From Acholeplasmatales bacterium (GTDB taxonomy: Bacteria > Bacillota_I > Bacilli_A > Acholeplasmatales > Anaeroplasmataceae): 9,081 bases of DNA. The notes under the pieces were generated by a model that made no database searches, was not told the origin of the DNA, and was given only the letters and a program-made list of their open reading frames with translations. The position numbers and the translations under genes were made by a program. The stretch lies in the NCBI GenBank assembly GCA_016282815.1, contig JAEELU010000091.1, positions 1-9,081 of the forward strand, in the 5' to 3' direction. Positions 1 through 7,315 of the stretch are shown here, in pieces. The stretch's first letter is position 1. Each line of letters opens with the position of its first letter.

Positions 1-2736
1 CGTGGTATAAATAAGACTGAGGATTATTTATATTTAACATATGGTACTAATCCAAATAATAAGTCAAGTAAGATTAAGCTATATACAAAGTTTGATTCAG
101 TATTAAGTATTGTATCAACTTTATCAAAGGTTCTTGGATTGGATTTATCATTCCTAGATGGATATTCAACATTCAGCTTTAATGATATTGATACTTCACA
201 GGTAACTAATTTATTTGGTTCAATAACAAATGAAATAGATTTAGGTCATATAATTAATAGCTTTAATTTAACTGAAAATAGATTAGAAGCTACAATTAAT
301 ATTAATGATATCCTTTCTCAACCAGAGGGAAGCCTAATTTCATTATTATTAGATGTAAATAAGACTGATTCTAAGATTGCTAATTTAAGTGTAAAGAATA
401 TTTACACAGTTAATGATGCAACTAAGAAAACGAGATTTGATATTGAGAATGTTGTATTATTAAATAGCGAAGCTAGTATATCAGTTCCATCAGTTGATTC
501 AAGCTGGTATGATATTTCAGGCTTAGATAATTTAGTTGATGCATTATTAGTTACTGCATCTAACAAGGAATTCGCAATAAATGGTACAGTAAGAATGAAG
601 GTATTATCATTATTAAATATCGATGTACCGCTAGATGCTAGAGTTCATGTTGATGATGATGGTAAGCCAATTATCTATGCTCATTTAGATTTAAGTGATA
701 TCGGTCTTGGTAGATTACTTGTAGACGCAAGACATGTATATATTTATTATGAGAACGAATATGTTTACCTATATAGTAAGCGTAGTAGTGATTATTATCA
801 AATTAAGATTTCTTATGAGGAATTCCTATCAGATATAGTATATTACTTACTTGATTTCGGTATGGGCTTAAGTGATACAATCCTAAGCGCAATCGAAGAG
901 AGTGAATCATCAAGTGATCTAGTTGATGCTGGTAAGGTATTAAATAATTATTATTCATCTAATAATGATACTAAGTTCTATTTCTCATTAGACCTAGGTG
1001 AGCTATTAGGTAATTCTAATTTAGGTGATATTGAAGCTGAGCTAGGCTTAAGAAAGGTAGTAGTATCTGAGGATGACGAGGAAATTAAGCTTGCTTATGC
1101 ATTAACTGATTTAAATTCATTCAATGTAAATTTAGTATCTGTAATTGATTTAACATTAAAGAATGGCTTAACATTATCTAATGTTTCACAATCATCAGAT
1201 GGTTATTATAGATTTACATCTGTTGACCTATCACAATTAAGATCATATATTGATTCATATAATTATGATGTAGATATGATTTATAAGAATGGTAAGGAAA
1301 GCGGAAGAAGAAATCATAGTGTAACATTCTATACATCAGGCTATGGAATTGATAATAGTATGGTTTCTGGACCTTCAGGAAGTGTATTTACATACCCAAC
1401 ATTTGATTACATTACATACAATGATGAAATCTATGTTCTTGAGGGCTGGTATACAAATAAGGGATTAACTAGTAAGTCTGATATTACAACTATTCAGGAT
1501 AGTAATATTGTATTATATGCTAAGTTTGTTAAGGGCTATAAGCTAACATTAAATGTTGGAAATGAAACATATAGCTTCTATTATGCTAAGGGTAGCAATA
1601 TAGAAAATAGATTATCTAAGGTTTACACAGTTAAGCTTGATGATAAGTATTATATTTCTACATCTTATAGTTTAGATGGTAATTTATATACTGATACTGT
1701 TATGCCAGAGGCTGATTTAACATTAACCGCAAATCTACAGGAAATTCAATATAGATTATTCATTGATAATGATTTATTTAAGGAATTTGATCCAGATGAT
1801 GATTTAGGCTTATCAGGTAGCTATTCAGTATTATATGATGGAGTTTATTATAACTATAGTAATAATAATTTAACATCTAATGTATTATTAGATAGATATA
1901 TGTCTAATCTAGTAATAGATGGTGCTTATGGTAATTTCTATATTGAAACATATACATCATCAAAGGATGGATATTATACTGTTAATTTAGATTATAGTGA
2001 TAAGTTTGTTAATAATTGGTATTTTGGTGTATCAATTCCAAATGATGTTACACCATCATATAGCATCTTTGATTTTGGTTCATATAATTCATATGGTATC
2101 AATTATTGGTATAATGATACTAATGAATATTATGAGGGTAATATTAGTGAAATAGAGCATGTTAACCAAACATTATATGCATACTATTACACTAATAAGT
2201 ATTTAGAATATGGTATTAAGAATGGTAAGGCTACTATTTCAGCATTTAATTATAGTGGCTCACAAATAGATGTAATATTACCAAAGTATGTTAAGATTGG
2301 TGATAGCTACTATATCTTAGCTACAATGGAGAATATTTCTACATCAGATGAAATGGCATCAGCCTTTACATCTAATACATCAATTAAGAGTATTTACTTC
2401 AATGATGGATTTGAAACTATTATTGGTAATGCATTTAAGGGATGTACAAATTTAACAAAGGTATATTTCAGTGATACTATCACATCAGTAGCAACTGATT
2501 CATTCTATATGAATGATAATGAGACTGCAGCTAAGAATATTAGATTCTATCTAACATCAAATTCTACATTGTCTCATGATAATTGGTTAGGTGTTAAAGT
2601 AAAACCAATATTCGTATCATATGAAATACATTATGGTAAGAAGGAATCTAACGGATCATTTGGTTCAAAGCTTGATTTAACTAGTGCCTTCCAATCATAT
2701 AGTAACCTACATGGATTAATCCATAATATGTTCTAA
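1..2736 (+). CDS. Large secreted/surface repeat protein, 5'-truncated by window edge
   Basis: The reading frame is open from base 1 to TAA at 2734-2736 (911 residues visible), so the TTG at 139 is internal and the true start lies outside. Two beta-rich modules seem to repeat with a period of about 230-238 residues: a Tyr-rich strand pair plus helix at codons 7-55 resembles 245-290, and a strand-rich segment at 91-130 resembles 321-365. Codons 441-510 look like an InlB B-repeat (Listeria-Bacteroides repeat), with the hallmark EGWYTNKG and a closing LYAKF. Codons about 741-840 match a BspA-type leucine-rich segment (IKSIYFNDGFETI, NAFKGCTNLTKVYF). The protein is rich in Asn, Ser, Tyr and Asp and has almost no Cys, as expected outside the cell. 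No LPXTG motif or C-terminal helix is visible, so anchoring is unknown. A role in adhesion is inference from these domains. Lysine is AAG in about 46 of 49 cases. Confidence 0.85.
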   Translation, partial: RGINKTEDYLYLTYGTNPNNKSSKIKLYTKFDSVLSIVSTLSKVLGLDLSFLDGYSTFSFNDIDTSQVTNLFGSITNEIDLGHIINSFNLTENRLEATININDILSQPEGSLISLLLDVNKTDSKIANLSVKNIYTVNDATKKTRFDIENVVLLNSEASISVPSVDSSWYDISGLDNLVDALLVTASNKEFAINGTVRMKVLSLLNIDVPLDARVHVDDDGKPIIYAHLDLSDIGLGRLLVDARHVYIYYENEYVYLYSKRSSDYYQIKISYEEFLSDIVYYLLDFGMGLSDTILSAIEESESSSDLVDAGKVLNNYYSSNNDTKFYFSLDLGELLGNSNLGDIEAELGLRKVVVSEDDEEIKLAYALTDLNSFNVNLVSVIDLTLKNGLTLSNVSQSSDGYYRFTSVDLSQLRSYIDSYNYDVDMIYKNGKESGRRNHSVTFYTSGYGIDNSMVSGPSGSVFTYPTFDYITYNDEIYVLEGWYTNKGLTSKSDITTIQDSNIVLYAKFVKGYKLTLNVGNETYSFYYAKGSNIENRLSKVYTVKLDDKYYISTSYSLDGNLYTDTVMPEADLTLTANLQEIQYRLFIDNDLFKEFDPDDDLGLSGSYSVLYDGVYYNYSNNNLTSNVLLDRYMSNLVIDGAYGNFYIETYTSSKDGYYTVNLDYSDKFVNNWYFGVSIPNDVTPSYSIFDFGSYNSYGINYWYNDTNEYYEGNISEIEHVNQTLYAYYYTNKYLEYGIKNGKATISAFNYSGSQIDVILPKYVKIGDSYYILATMENISTSDEMASAFTSNTSIKSIYFNDGFETIIGNAFKGCTNLTKVYFSDTITSVATDSFYMNDNETAAKNIRFYLTSNSTLSHDNWLGVKVKPIFVSYEIHYGKKESNGSFGSKLDLTSAFQSYSNLHGLIHNMF

Positions 2737-2746
2737 ATTTAATAAT

Positions 2747-2780
2747 AATATGGGTGATTAATATCGCCCATATTTTATTT
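2747..2780 (+). terminator. Rho-independent terminator of the surface protein gene
   Basis: A 12-bp stem (2747-2758 with 2763-2774, one G-U pair) closes a TAAT loop and is followed by a T-rich stretch. It begins 10 bases after the stop codon of the surface protein gene. Confidence 0.85.
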
Positions 2781-2785
2781 ATAAT
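2758..2785 (+). promoter_or_regulatory. Candidate promoter of the 130-residue membrane protein gene
   Basis: A perfect TATAAT at 2780-2785 lies 16 bases after TTAATA (2758-2763, 4 of 6 to consensus). The -35 box sits in the loop of the upstream terminator. Transcription would start near 2792, giving a leader of about 30 nt before the ATG at 2823. Confidence 0.4.
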
Positions 2786-2822
2786 TAAACTATGCTATCA
2801 TTAATAAAAGGGGCTGAAAAAT

Positions 2823-3215
2823 ATGGAGTATGAAACAAGAGAGGTTTTAGATTTAGATTTAGCTGAATTATTAGCTAACTTTAGATGGAAGGTAACAAAA
2901 AAAGAAGAGGTAAGCTATAATACCTCATCAAATCTATACGGAACTAAAACTGTATATACTATGTCTAGAAGTAGAGCAATAATGAATTATACTAAGATTA
3001 CTGAGCTTGAGAATGAATATTTTAGATTAAAGGATTCAATTAAAAAGCCAAAGAAGCTTCATAAGCCAACAGTAATATTCCTATTTTTATTAGCTATATT
3101 ACCTGGATTAATTTACTTAATTACATTTAATCATTCTAATAGAGTTATAGCTAAAAATAATAGGGAAGCTTCCACAAGAATGAAAGCAATATTAGGGGAA
3201 GTAAATCTTTTATAA
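2823..3215 (+). CDS. Hypothetical single-pass membrane protein, 130 aa
   Basis: I do not recognise a family. The ATG at 2823 is supported by AAGGGG at 2808-2813, nine bases upstream. Residues 1-80 are polar and charged, with an acidic, leucine-rich start, a Ser/Thr/Tyr-rich middle (30-50) and a likely helical stretch at 55-75. One hydrophobic helix follows at about 83-102 (PTVIFLFLLAILPGLIYLITF), then a basic tail of about 28 residues. Lysines just before the helix (74-81) and basic residues after it leave the topology unclear. There is no signal peptide, so the N-terminal part is probably cytoplasmic. It lies between the surface protein terminator and the DAHP synthase promoter and appears to be its own transcription unit. 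Gene density, ribosome-binding site and codon use make it a real gene; its function is unknown. Confidence 0.8.
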   Translation: MEYETREVLDLDLAELLANFRWKVTKKEEVSYNTSSNLYGTKTVYTMSRSRAIMNYTKITELENEYFRLKDSIKKPKKLHKPTVIFLFLLAILPGLIYLITFNHSNRVIAKNNREASTRMKAILGEVNLL

Positions 3216-3223
3216 AAAAATAA

Positions 3224-3252
3224 TAGATTTTTAATAAATTTGTTTATATAAT
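3224..3252 (+). promoter_or_regulatory. Candidate promoter of the DAHP synthase gene
   Basis: TATAAT at 3247-3252 is preceded, 17 bases upstream, by a weak -35 TAGATT (3224-3229). It lies directly after the stop of the membrane protein gene. No terminator hairpin separates the two, so some read-through is possible. Confidence 0.5.
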
Positions 3253-3258
3253 AATCTC

Positions 3259-3304
3259 GTATGTAATTTGGGGAGTTTACATATAGATGGATGGTGTAAA
3301 ATGA
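3259..3304 (+). promoter_or_regulatory. aroF leader: hairpin with GGGGAG in its loop and a five-codon mini-ORF
   Basis: TATGTAA (3260-3266) pairs perfectly with TTACATA (3277-3283), leaving a 10-base loop that holds GGGGAG (3270-3275). An ATG at 3287 follows and encodes only MDGVK before TGA at 3302-3304. That stop overlaps the DAHP synthase ATG at 3301 as ATGA. This geometry would allow translational coupling. The mini-ORF has no aromatic codons, so it is not a classical attenuator peptide. The leader is too short for a T-box. Confidence 0.35.
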
Positions 3305-4362
3305 GCTCAAATATGAATTTTAAAAGAAAGGTAGCCTTACCTAAGGATATTCGTGAGATGTATCCACTTGAGGAGAAATATGCTCAAATTAAGGCAAAAA
3401 ATGATGAAGAAATAAGAAAAATAATTACAGGTGAGGATGATAGATTATTATTAATTATCGGTCCTTGCTCAGCAGATAGAGAGGATGCAGTATTAGAATA
3501 CTGCAAAAGATTAAGAAAGCTACAGGACAAGGTATCAGATGAAATTGTTATGATACCAAGAGTTTATACTAATAAGCCAAGAACTACTGGTGATGGCTAT
3601 AAGGGTATGCTACATCAGCCTGATCCAAACAATGAGGTTGATATGGTAAAGGGAGTTATAGCAGTAAGACAGCTTCATATTGATGTAATTAAGGAAACTG
3701 GCTTTTCAACTGCAGATGAAATGCTATACCCTGATAATTATCGTTATTTATTCGATGTATTATCATATGTTGCAGTAGGAGCAAGATCTGTAGAAAACCA
3801 GGAGCATAGATTAGTTGCTTCTGGACTTGATATACCTTGTGGTATGAAGAATCCTACAAGTGGTGATTATAAGGTAATGCTTAATTCAATCAATGCTGCC
3901 CAGCATCCACATACATTTATTTATCGTGGATGGGAGGTAGATACTAATGGTAATAAGCTTGCACATGCAATATTAAGAGGATATAATACAAAGCATGGTG
4001 AATCACAGCCAAATTATCATTATGAGGATATTATGAGATTAATATCTATGTATGATGTGAATAAGTATGAAAATCCAGCGATTATCATCGATTGTAATCA
4101 TTCGAATTCAAATAAGAAATTTGAAGAGCAAATTAGAATTGCCAAAGAGGTATTACATTCAACTAGACATAATCCTATAATAAAGAAGTATGTGAAGGGA
4201 TTAATGATTGAATCGTATCTAGAGGATGGTGCTCAAAAGCCTGATGGTAATGTTTATGGTATGTCAATTACTGACCCATGCTTAGGCTGGGAAAAAACAG
4301 AAAAGCTTGTTTTAGAGCTAAGAGAATTAAGACATAAGCATAGATTGGGAATTGAAATATAA
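3301..4362 (+). CDS. aroF: 3-deoxy-7-phosphoheptulonate (DAHP) synthase, class I
   Basis: This cytoplasmic enzyme condenses phosphoenolpyruvate with erythrose 4-phosphate to DAHP, the first step of the shikimate route to Phe, Tyr and Trp. The 353 residues cover the whole class I (AroF/G/H) fold, close to the 350 of E. coli AroG. Motifs seen: GPCS with metal ligand Cys56, KPRTT at 92-96 for PEP binding, GARSVENQEHR, NPTSGDYKV, His267 in DCNHSNS, Glu304 in MIESYLEDG and Asp325 in SITDPCLGWE. These match the AroG metal set Cys61, His268, Glu302 and Asp326. The ATG at 3301 is preferred over an in-frame TTG at 3268, which has no ribosome-binding site and adds residues unlike the family. There is no ACT or chorismate mutase domain, and no other shikimate gene is nearby. 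Feedback specificity cannot be read from the sequence; aroG or aroH would be equally fair names. Confidence 0.95.
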   Translation: MSSNMNFKRKVALPKDIREMYPLEEKYAQIKAKNDEEIRKIITGEDDRLLLIIGPCSADREDAVLEYCKRLRKLQDKVSDEIVMIPRVYTNKPRTTGDGYKGMLHQPDPNNEVDMVKGVIAVRQLHIDVIKETGFSTADEMLYPDNYRYLFDVLSYVAVGARSVENQEHRLVASGLDIPCGMKNPTSGDYKVMLNSINAAQHPHTFIYRGWEVDTNGNKLAHAILRGYNTKHGESQPNYHYEDIMRLISMYDVNKYENPAIIIDCNHSNSNKKFEEQIRIAKEVLHSTRHNPIIKKYVKGLMIESYLEDGAQKPDGNVYGMSITDPCLGWEKTEKLVLELRELRHKHRLGIEI

Positions 4363-4365
4363 GAT

Positions 4366-4393
4366 AAAAGGATAGCTTAACGGCTATCCTTTT
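4366..4393. terminator. Bidirectional terminator between aroF and azlD
   Basis: An 11-bp perfect stem (AAAAGGATAGC at 4366-4376 with its complement at 4383-4393) has a six-base loop. The A and T runs on its flanks let it end transcripts from both converging genes. The azlD stop codon (4392-4394) overlaps the stem by two bases. Confidence 0.85.
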
Positions 4394-4691
4394 AAAATAT
4401 CAATAGTAATATAAATACAACTAAAACAGACGCTAAAGCAACGATTATTAGCTTTTGTCTAAAGAATGCTAATACAAGTGCTACAGCTGTACCAATTAGG
4501 GCAATCCACCATTCTGGTATAAAATAGAATACAAATGGGAATGTCATAGCCGCTAATACAGCATATGGTACATAGAATAAAAATGATTTAATATATTTAT
4601 TTTCTATTTTCTTATTAAATAGAGCAAGAGGTAATGCTCTTGGAATATATGTTACTAGGAATAATATTCCCATACAAATATAATTATACAT
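4392..4691 (-). CDS. azlD: AzlD-type small subunit of branched-chain amino acid exporter
   Basis: This is the small membrane partner of AzlC in the LIV-E (AzlCD/YgaZH-like) family, which exports branched-chain amino acids and some analogues. The 99 residues form about four hydrophobic segments, the usual size for AzlD. Family hallmarks are TYIPRALPL near the N-terminus and YVPYAVLAAMTFP in the middle. Alternative starts exist at 4697 (ATG) and 4700 (GTG). I chose the ATG at 4691 because AGGTGA (4703-4698) lies six bases before it. The start then overlaps the end of azlC by eight bases, which suggests translational coupling and a fixed ratio of the two subunits. The substrate is inferred from the family; no regulator gene (such as an Lrp/AzlB homologue) is in the window. 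Confidence 0.9.
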   Translation of the reverse strand: MYNYICMGILFLVTYIPRALPLALFNKKIENKYIKSFLFYVPYAVLAAMTFPFVFYFIPEWWIALIGTAVALVLAFFRQKLIIVALASVLVVFILLLIF

Positions 4692-5430
4692 TTTCATCAC
4701 CTGGACTTTCTTCAGGTGTTTTATTTTCTATATCAGGCTTTTTATCATCGTTAATTGGGAAGAATATAGCACCTATTAGGGAGGCTATAACAGTAGCGAT
4801 TATTATTTTAAAGCCTAAGCCTATTTCCTTAATACCAGGTATATAATAGAACATACAGCTTATTGCTATTGCGATAATTATTACTAGGGTAATTGGCTTT
4901 GAGCGTCTAGCATCTGGAATAATTATTGCGATAAACATAGCATATAATGCTATGCCCATAGCACTTAATAAATCCTGATTAAAGAATTGTGCTCCAAACG
5001 CTCCAACTGCAGTACCTGCTACCCAACCAACAAATGGTAAGGATATTAAGCCGAGCATATATTTCGCGGTGAGCTTATGTGGGCTTGTTATAGATAGAGC
5101 ATATACCTCATCAGTAATTCCAAAGCCTATAATAAGCTTTGTTCCTAAATGCATACTAGGATCAATTCTTTGAGATAAGGAAATACTCATTAATGAATAT
5201 CTTAAATTAATTAATAGAACAGTTAAGGCAATTTCAACATATGAAGCACTTTGCATCATAAGCTGAACTCCTGCATATTGACCAGAAGAGGTTAGATTTG
5301 TTGCTGAAATGATAGTTGCCATTAATGGAGTAATGCCTTTAGCTGCCATAACACCAAAAGAGAAGGATACAGCAAAATATCCTAGCGCAACAGGTATTCC
5401 CTTTTTCATTCCAAGTAAAAATTCCTTCAT
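4684..5430 (-). CDS. azlC: AzlC-type large subunit of branched-chain amino acid exporter
   Basis: This is the main membrane subunit of the AzlCD exporter. The 248 residues hold several hydrophobic helices and typical AzlC features: GMKKGIPVALGYFAVSFSFG at the N-terminus, SSGQYAGVQL, and INLRYSLMSISLSQ, followed by GFGITDEVYAL. An ATG at 5436 also exists. The ATG at 5430 is better because AAAGGA (5443-5438) then lies seven bases away and not one. The C-terminus ends in an acidic hydrophilic tail of about 22 residues (INDDKKPDIENKTPEESPGD...), probably cytoplasmic and not a conserved part of the family. azlD overlaps its 3' end, so the two form one operon that runs into the shared terminator with aroF. 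The leader of under 60 nt leaves no room for a T-box or leucine-responsive riboswitch. Confidence 0.93.
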   Translation of the reverse strand: MKEFLLGMKKGIPVALGYFAVSFSFGVMAAKGITPLMATIISATNLTSSGQYAGVQLMMQSASYVEIALTVLLINLRYSLMSISLSQRIDPSMHLGTKLIIGFGITDEVYALSITSPHKLTAKYMLGLISLPFVGWVAGTAVGAFGAQFFNQDLLSAMGIALYAMFIAIIIPDARRSKPITLVIIIAIAISCMFYYIPGIKEIGLGFKIIIATVIASLIGAIFFPINDDKKPDIENKTPEESPGDENV

Positions 5431-5459
5431 GGCCATTTCCTTTCAAAAAATCATAAACA

Positions 5460-5488
5460 ATTTTATCACAAAATTATTTTATATTCCA
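5460..5488 (-). promoter_or_regulatory. Candidate azlCD promoter
   Basis: On the minus strand TAAAAT (5465-5460) carries an extended -10 TGA just before it. A weak TGGAAT (5488-5483) lies 17 bases upstream. The operon promoter must lie between the terminator of the esterase gene and azlC, so the location is constrained even though the -35 match is poor. Confidence 0.35.
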
Positions 5489-5490
5489 TA

Positions 5491-5518
5491 TAAAAGAAAA
5501 AGGCCAATTAATGGCCTT
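5491..5518 (-). terminator. Terminator of the SGNH esterase gene
   Basis: On the minus strand, AAGGCCA (5518-5512) pairs with TGGCCTT (5506-5500) around a five-base loop and is followed by TTTCTTTTAT. It starts five bases past the esterase stop codon. Confidence 0.85.
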
Positions 5519-5522
5519 ATTA

Positions 5523-7238
5523 TTACGCACCCTGTGATTCACCAGTTTTTTCGTAATTTAAATTTGTAAATTCAACAATTGTTCCTCTTGCAGCAAACAT
5601 TCCAATGTAGAAATAATCTGAATCCTTTGCAACAAAATCGAAGTCTAGATAATTTGTTGTATAAGTTTGACCCTTATAAACTGTAGTAACTGTTACAGAT
5701 TGACCAACTCTTGTGATTGTGAATGTAGCAGTATCATTTACTTGATATCCAGATGATAATGTATTATTTGATTTATTAATAGCTGTTACATTTTCTCTTG
5801 CGAAGTTAGCAACTATATCAGAAGAAGATGATCTTAAAATTCCAGCAGCAACATAATTTGATATTAATGAACTATCATTCTTTGGAAGCCAGCACGCATC
5901 TCTTAGCATTAAACCAAATCCATCTTGCTTACCATCACCATTTACTGTTAATACTTTAGCATCTACAGTAATTGTGAAATTATCATTAATAGATACTTGC
6001 TTAAATAAGAATGCTAAACCTTCAGCAGAAGATGCCATCTTTCCTTTATAATAAGTTGCTTCATCCTTAGATTGACCTACCTTAAATACACCATCAGATG
6101 TTTCGGTTGCATAATATCCATTACCTGCAGAAGCTGGGTCTCCACCACAATCTCCAAATGCTGTACCATACCAACCTTCAGTAGTAGTTGTAAATTGAGT
6201 ACCAGGATTATATTTACTTAGATCTGGAGCCTTATATGGAGTATATTTATACGATGCATTAACAACTAAATCATTATCCCTTGTAGGCTTAACTCTTTCA
6301 TCTTTAATATAATTACCTAAATAACATTCTGAATCAATATATAACTCATTTGCAATGAAATAATCGAATGTTTTAGCACCATAATTATTGATATGTGTTT
6401 TATCTACTGATGATAAATTAGGCTCTTCAGCAGATAATCCTGATGTCATAGCATGGAAATATGAAGCTTCCTCATGACCTAATGAAGTATATAGATTCTT
6501 AGTATATGTAGTTAAATCAATAACCTTAACATCCTTTTCTTCACCTAATTCAACTATAGCTTGTCTATAATCACCAGTACTTGTTATATGTGCACTAGAG
6601 CCAGTATAATTATCATTAGTATCAAGTCTTACGATAGGAGTACATAAAATTGGTGTAGCACCAGCCTCCTCAGCAAGCTTAATGTAATATTCATATAAAT
6701 AATATTTAAATGAGGCATTATTATCAGTTGCTAGTGTAGCATTTGTAAATCTAGCTGGGTCATCGCTTTTTTCATCATTATGACCAAAGCCTATCATTAG
6801 GAAGTCACCTTCAGCGATACTATTTTCAATTGTAGTATAATAAGATGTTTGTAAATAATCCTTAGAGCTTCTACCTGAAGCACCATAATTCTTTACTGTA
6901 AGCTTATCAGTCTTATAATCCTTAATATGTCCTCCCCAACCACATCTTTCATAGAAATATGTAGTATCCTTAGGATTACCACTTGCATCTAGGAATTCAT
7001 CGACAGTTGAATCTCCAACAATCCATAATGTAGCATTAGCTAAATCTGCTGGTTTATTTCTAACACTTGCTTGATTGCTAGCACTAGATGATGCCTCTTG
7101 AGATGGAGTAGATGCTTCAGTTGAGGTAGAAGGCTCATTATTTGATGGAATAGTTGTAGTAGAATTAGATTCATTATTACATCCTGCAAGTCCAAATAAT
7201 CCTAATAATGAGAAGCCAATAATTAATTTCTTTTTCAT
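5523..7238 (-). CDS. SGNH-hydrolase lipoprotein, rhamnogalacturonan acetylesterase-like, with C-terminal beta-sandwich module
   Basis: Likely a cell-surface esterase that removes acetyl groups from pectic or related glycans. Residues 1-20 are a lipoprotein signal peptide with lipobox LAGC (Cys20 lipidated). Residues 21-63 are a Ser/Thr/Asn/Glu/Pro linker. Residues about 68-300 are an SGNH domain: GDST with nucleophile Ser77, GWGGH at 100-104, NYGASGRSS with Gly119, GHND with Asn154, TPIVR at 200-204, and DKTH with Asp279 and His282. This set fits the rhamnogalacturonan acetylesterase (CE12-like) subgroup. From about residue 345 to the end is a second domain, with GDGKQDGFGLMLRD and DYFYIGMFAARGTIVEFTNL. 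It resembles beta-sandwich accessory modules that I recall from Paenibacillus and Bacillus pectinolytic proteins. The ATG has GAAAGGA eight bases upstream. The substrate is inferred; xylan or host glycan esters remain possible. Confidence 0.88.
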   Translation of the reverse strand: MKKKLIIGFSLLGLFGLAGCNNESNSTTTIPSNNEPSTSTEASTPSQEASSSASNQASVRNKPADLANATLWIVGDSTVDEFLDASGNPKDTTYFYERCGWGGHIKDYKTDKLTVKNYGASGRSSKDYLQTSYYTTIENSIAEGDFLMIGFGHNDEKSDDPARFTNATLATDNNASFKYYLYEYYIKLAEEAGATPILCTPIVRLDTNDNYTGSSAHITSTGDYRQAIVELGEEKDVKVIDLTTYTKNLYTSLGHEEASYFHAMTSGLSAEEPNLSSVDKTHINNYGAKTFDYFIANELYIDSECYLGNYIKDERVKPTRDNDLVVNASYKYTPYKAPDLSKYNPGTQFTTTTEGWYGTAFGDCGGDPASAGNGYYATETSDGVFKVGQSKDEATYYKGKMASSAEGLAFLFKQVSINDNFTITVDAKVLTVNGDGKQDGFGLMLRDACWLPKNDSSLISNYVAAGILRSSSSDIVANFARENVTAINKSNNTLSSGYQVNDTATFTITRVGQSVTVTTVYKGQTYTTNYLDFDFVAKDSDYFYIGMFAARGTIVEFTNLNYEKTGESQGA

Positions 7239-7267
7239 ATATTTTTTCCTTTCTAGTTTAATTCATA

Positions 7268-7290
7268 TATATTATTTCATAAATAATATA
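7268..7290. promoter_or_regulatory. 23-bp perfect palindrome upstream of the esterase gene
   Basis: Ten-base arms TATATTATTT and AAATAATATA flank a CAT centre. It lies 30-52 bases before the esterase ATG, over the likely -10/transcript start of that gene. It could be a repressor operator or a transcript-start hairpin. Its composition is wholly A/T apart from the centre, so chance is a real alternative. Confidence 0.4.
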
Positions 7291-7315
7291 AAAAAATAAT
7301 GGATAACTACGACAA
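7285..7315 (-). promoter_or_regulatory. Candidate esterase promoter
   Basis: On the minus strand TTGTCG (7315-7310) could be the -35. TATATT (7290-7285) or the overlapping TTATAT (7291-7286) could be the -10, with an over-long spacing of 18-19 bases. The -35 coincides with one arm of the dyad at 7303-7340. The weak match would suit a gene needing activation. Confidence 0.25.

Noticed and set aside
139..141. TTG as the start of the large surface protein
   Set aside because: The frame stays open to base 1 and the upstream residues continue the repeat pattern, so this is an internal leucine codon.
3268..3270. TTG start for DAHP synthase
   Set aside because: No ribosome-binding site precedes it and the extra 11 residues are unlike the family; it also falls in the loop of the leader hairpin.
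3216..3300. T-box leader for an aromatic amino acid gene
   Set aside because: The leader is about 42 nt and lacks the T-box sequence and terminator/antiterminator pair.
4634..4846. Plus-strand open frame of 70 codons
   Set aside because: It lies opposite azlD/azlC, which have clear family motifs; it has no ribosome-binding site or recognisable domain.
5309..5569. Plus-strand open frame of 86 codons
   Set aside because: It runs antisense to the azlC start, the intergenic region and the esterase end, crossing a terminator; no family features.
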